DNA of 64,000 bases from Capra hircus (lineage: Eukaryota > Chordata > Mammalia > Artiodactyla > Bovidae), in assembly GCF_001704415.2 (NCBI RefSeq), contig NC_030811.1, positions 74,728,069 to 74,792,068 of the forward strand, written 5' to 3'. The translations under genes and the position numbers were made by a program. The first letter of the stretch is position 1, and each line of letters starts with the position of its first letter. Positions 61,123-64,000 of this stretch are shown here, piece after piece. The notes below the pieces were generated by a model. That model was not told the DNA's origin, searched no databases, and saw only the letters and a list, made by a program, of their open reading frames with translations.

Positions 61123-61497
61123 GTTCAGTTGCACAGTTATGTCCACCTCTTTGCAACCCCACGGACTGCAGCACATCAGGCTTCCCTGTCCATCACCAAC
61201 TCTCAGACCTTGCTCAAATTCATGTCCACTGAGTTGGTGATGCCATCCAACCATCTTATCCTCTGTCATCCCCTTCTCCTCCTATCTTCAATCTTTCCTA
61301 GCATCAGAGTCTTTTCTAATGGATCAGTTCTTCACATCAGGTGGCCAAAGTATTTGAGCTTCAGTTTCAGCATCAGTCCTTCCAATGACTATTCAGGACT
61401 GATTTCCTTTAGGATTGACTAGTTTGATCTCCTTGCAGTTCAAGGGATTCTCAGGAGTCTTCTCCAACACCACAGTTCAAAAGCATCAGTTCTTCAG
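61123..61497 (-). mobile_element. BovB LINE, 375 bp 3' end
   Basis: Tail at left ('tgttcagttgcacagttatg'), truncated at 'agcatcagttcttcagc'. Lies 150 bp from the plus-strand BovB, so the two tails face each other. Confidence 0.93.
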
Positions 61498-61547
61498 CCA
61501 CAGACTGTTTCATTTTGAATAAACACTTCATTGGAATGAAAATACTC

Positions 61548-61680
61548 TTTTTAAATTTATTTTTTATTTTTTGCTGTGCTGTGCAGCTTATGGGGATCTT
61601 AGTTCCACAACATGGGATTGAACTCAGGCCATGGTGATGAAAATGCCAAGTCCTAACCACTGGATCACCAGGGAATTCCT
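61548..61680 (-). mobile_element. CHR-type SINE
   Basis: 'tgctgtgctgtgcagcttat', 'gatcttagttccacaacatg', 'ccactggatcaccagggaat': reversed CHR SINE, more diverged than the copy at 32 kb. Confidence 0.8.
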
Positions 61681-62613
61681 CCACTCATTATTGAATTATC
61701 TGCCCTTACTTGCTTTTTCTATGGAATGAATTAATAAACTGAAAAAGTTCCCATGAGAAGCTAAATTCACCATTGGTTTCATCATTTTACAAAATTTAGA
61801 AATGCTGCATGATTCTCCCTTTTAAAATGTGTATCTTCAGAAATGGCATTTAGTTTCAAAGTAGATTTTACTTCATGAATTCTCATGCACCTACAGTGTT
61901 TTCCAAACTTGATTATGAATTCTTTCAAACAAACAAAAAATCCCTAGTGTAACCACAGCAATGACTTACAAGATTATTATTGTAATGTTACTTAAATGTA
62001 CAGAGTAAATATTAAAAGCATAAAATTTAATCTTTCAACAAAGAAAGTATAAAACTCAACAAAATTATCAAAACAGCCATTGGAAGGTTTGAAAATGATC
62101 AAAAAAGCCAATTCATGAAGAACTGCTGAGATCTGGGTAAGAAAAGTAGAGTCTGTGGTCTTTTTGCCTGGGGTGGCTCCCTTCCTACTTACCTTAGCTC
62201 AATGAGCATATTGTTTTAGTAGAGCAGGGCTGGCAGTGAACTCCAACAGCTTCTGCCAGAAGGAGAAGACTTCATTTGGAGTAAAGGACAAGAGTCCATG
62301 CCAAGCAACATTATCACTGAAGTTAGCTAGTTCAATAAGAAATAAGCATGGAAAGCCCATGTCACTGCCAGCCTGAGGTCCCACTTAGGGCAAGTTGTGG
62401 ACTGGTCAGAAATTTAATGGGGATACCGTGGAAATGAGAAAGCCACAGAAAAGCTAGATAAGCTCTACACACATCTCTGGCCAACTGAGAAATGACATGT
62501 ACATTTAGAAGAGACAAAAAATGATTTGATAGTAAAAGCTAAGGAAGACTTGAGACATGCTCGAGAAATTAGAGGATTGAAGCCTTACTGGTTTGATGTA
62601 TTTGATCACCGTC
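61681..62613. other. Intergenic stretch, nothing recognised
   Basis: No gene or confident repeat. Confidence 0.55.
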
Positions 62614-62619
62614 TCTACC

Positions 62620-62793
62620 TGTGGCTCAGCTGGTAAAGAATCCGCCTGCAATGAAGGAGATCGGGGTTCGACCCTTGGGTTGGGAAGATCCCCTGGAGAA
62701 GGGAAAGGCTACCCCACTCCAGTATACTGGCCTGGAGAATTCCATGTTCGCAAAGAGTCGGACATGACTGAATGACTTTCACTTCACTTCACT
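62620..62793 (+). mobile_element. Bov-tA SINE, internally deleted
   Basis: Head 'gtggctcagctggtaaagaa', body to 'gagaattccatg', then directly the tail 'ttcgcaaagagtcggacatg'. A 6 bp tctacc at both ends is a weak duplication candidate. Confidence 0.9.
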
Positions 62794-63189
62794 TCTACCC
62801 AAACCATTGCCTGACCACAAAGTTATGCATATCTATAGGAAAACTCTAGGAAGCCAGGCTAAAAAATGTAATAATAATAATAATATCCGAGCAGAGATAT
62901 CAGGAGCTATGAATCATGAGGGAAACAGGTTCTGCAAGCTAAGTCCAGGCAAATTACTAAAAAAATATATTCTTCAGGAGGAGAAATGAGAATCTTTGTA
63001 GCAATGAGAGTTGTTATAATTTATTATTTAAAATGTTCAGTTTTCAACAACAACAAAAAAAGAGACATGCAAAGAAATATTAAAGTCTAACCCTTACTAA
63101 GGAAAAAAATCAGTCAATAAAAGGTGACTTTTAAGTAGGCCCAAAGGTTAGCTTTAGCACACAAAAAATTCAAGGCAGCTATTTGAAAA
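62794..63189. other. Intergenic stretch, nothing recognised
   Basis: Contains a short (AAT)n run at about 62868-62884. Confidence 0.55.
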
Positions 63190-63724
63190 AATTTAACCAT
63201 ATAACTGACGAGGTTAAAATCCAAAATATACAGACAGGTCATACAACTCAATTTTAAAAAATGTTAATCAAAACCACAATGAGTTATCATACTGGTCAGA
63301 ATGACTTTTATCGAAAAGACTACAAATAGTGACTACTAGAGAGGTTGTGTTGAAAAGATAACCCTCCTCCACTGTTGGGAGGAATGTAAATTCCTGTAGC
63401 CACTATGGACAACAGTATGGATGTTCCTTAAAACAAAAATAAATATAGAATTACTATATGATCCTGCAATCTCTCTCTAGGGTATATATCTGGAAAAGAT
63501 GAAAACTAATCCAAAAAGATATATGCACCCCAGTGTTCATAGCAGCATTATTTATAATGGCCAATATGTGGAAGCAAACTAAACATCCATCAGCAGATGA
63601 CTGGCTTAAGAAGATGCAGTGTGTGTGTGCACATATACAGTGGAATATTACTCATACAAAAGAATGAACTACTATACATAAAATTCATAAGTGACAAGGA
63701 TTTACCATATAGCACAGGGAACCA

Positions 63725-63928
63725 GGAAAGTGAAAGTGTTAGTTGCTCAACTGTGTCCAACTCTTTGTGACCCCATGGACTGTAGCCCTCCAGGCTCCTC
63801 TGTCTATGGAATTCTCCAGGCAAGAATACTGGAGTGGGGAGCCATTCTCTTCTTCAGGGGATCTTCACGGGGATCAAAACTGGATCTCCCACATTGCAGG
63901 AAGATTCTTTACTATCTGAGCCACCAGA
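63725..63928 (-). mobile_element. Bov-tA SINE nested in L1
   Basis: Tail at left ('gttagttgctcaactgtgtc'), head at right ('ctttactatctgagccacca'). Inserted just after the L1 'agcacagggaac' block. Confidence 0.93.
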
Positions 63929-63956
63929 GTATAATAATCTATAACAGAAAATAATT

Positions 63957-63971
63957 TTATATATATATATA
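63957..63971. repeat. (TA)n microsatellite
   Basis: About seven TA units in the L1 3' UTR. Confidence 0.85.
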
Positions 63972-64000
63972 GCAATACAATATTGTAAATTAATATAGTT

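Larger units (their letters stand above)
63190..64000 (+). mobile_element. L1 LINE 3' part, running off the window
   Basis: ORF2 C-terminal and 3' UTR landmarks: 'aatcaaaaccacaatgagtt', 'ccactgttgggaggaatgta', 'ccccagtgttcatagcagca', 'catccatcagcagatgactg', 'accatatagcacagggaacc'. More diverged than the L1 at 5.7 kb. Interrupted by Bov-tA at 63725-63928; the right end is outside the window. Confidence 0.85.

Noticed and set aside
2854..63928. tRNA-Glu-like segments as tRNA genes
   Set aside because: Each is the head of a Bov-tA SINE with a BovB-derived tail; none is a free-standing tRNA with a complete acceptor stem.
1..64000. CRISPR array, operon, phage or other prokaryotic system
   Set aside because: No regular repeat-spacer array or dense same-strand genes; all features are mammalian nuclear DNA.

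Overview
The window is mammalian nuclear DNA from a ruminant. BovB (RTE-type) LINEs, their tRNA-Glu-headed Bov-tA and BOV-A2 SINE derivatives, and cetartiodactyl CHR SINEs lie throughout, on top of an older eutherian layer (L1M, L2, MIR, MLT1-type LTR, a hAT relic). The sequence alone does not separate cattle, sheep, goat, deer or other ruminants.

One host gene is supported: the first coding exon of LHFPL3, a tetraspan membrane protein, on the minus strand (52764-53202). It lies inside a CpG island of about 1.25 kb (52395-53650) and ends in a consensus splice donor. The gene runs leftwards, so about 1-52763 should be LHFPL3 intron 1, and everything right of about 53.65 kb is promoter-proximal or upstream intergenic DNA. 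No other protein gene, RNA gene or CRISPR array is visible. Almost every longer open frame elsewhere is retrotransposon remnant or chance.

Layout: 1-5.6 kb, L1M tail, BovB 3' end, Bov-tA. 5.67-7.25 kb, a young L1 with an inverted 5' part. 7.3-10.3 kb, ancient repeats (MIR, hAT, L2, MLT1). 10.75-12.25 kb, minus-strand BovB. 13.8-14.6 kb, old L1 and LTR. 15.4-22.1 kb, BovB pieces, a nested SINE, a tandem BovB junction and a 2.2 kb minus-strand L1. 23-36 kb, scattered SINEs, BovB tails, an old L1 ORF2 segment and a probable LTR. 37.2-41 kb, an MIR carrying two BovB insertions, one a nearly full-length 3.5 kb copy with its GC-rich 5' region. 41.9-49.4 kb, further BovB and SINE insertions. 49.4-52.4 kb, no recognisable repeats next to the gene. 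52.4-53.65 kb, CpG island and LHFPL3 exon 1. 53.65-58.8 kb, repeat-poor upstream DNA. 58.8-64 kb, BovB, CHR, Bov-tA and an L1 running off the right edge.

No new multi-gene system is visible. The observations most worth checking are an Asp-to-Gly change in the reverse transcriptase YADD motif shared by three separate BovB copies, the twin-primed L1, the tandem BovB junction, the nearly complete BovB with repeated 5' units that also shows the source of the SINE body, and a stop-free in-frame extension plus G-quadruplex motif upstream of the LHFPL3 start.
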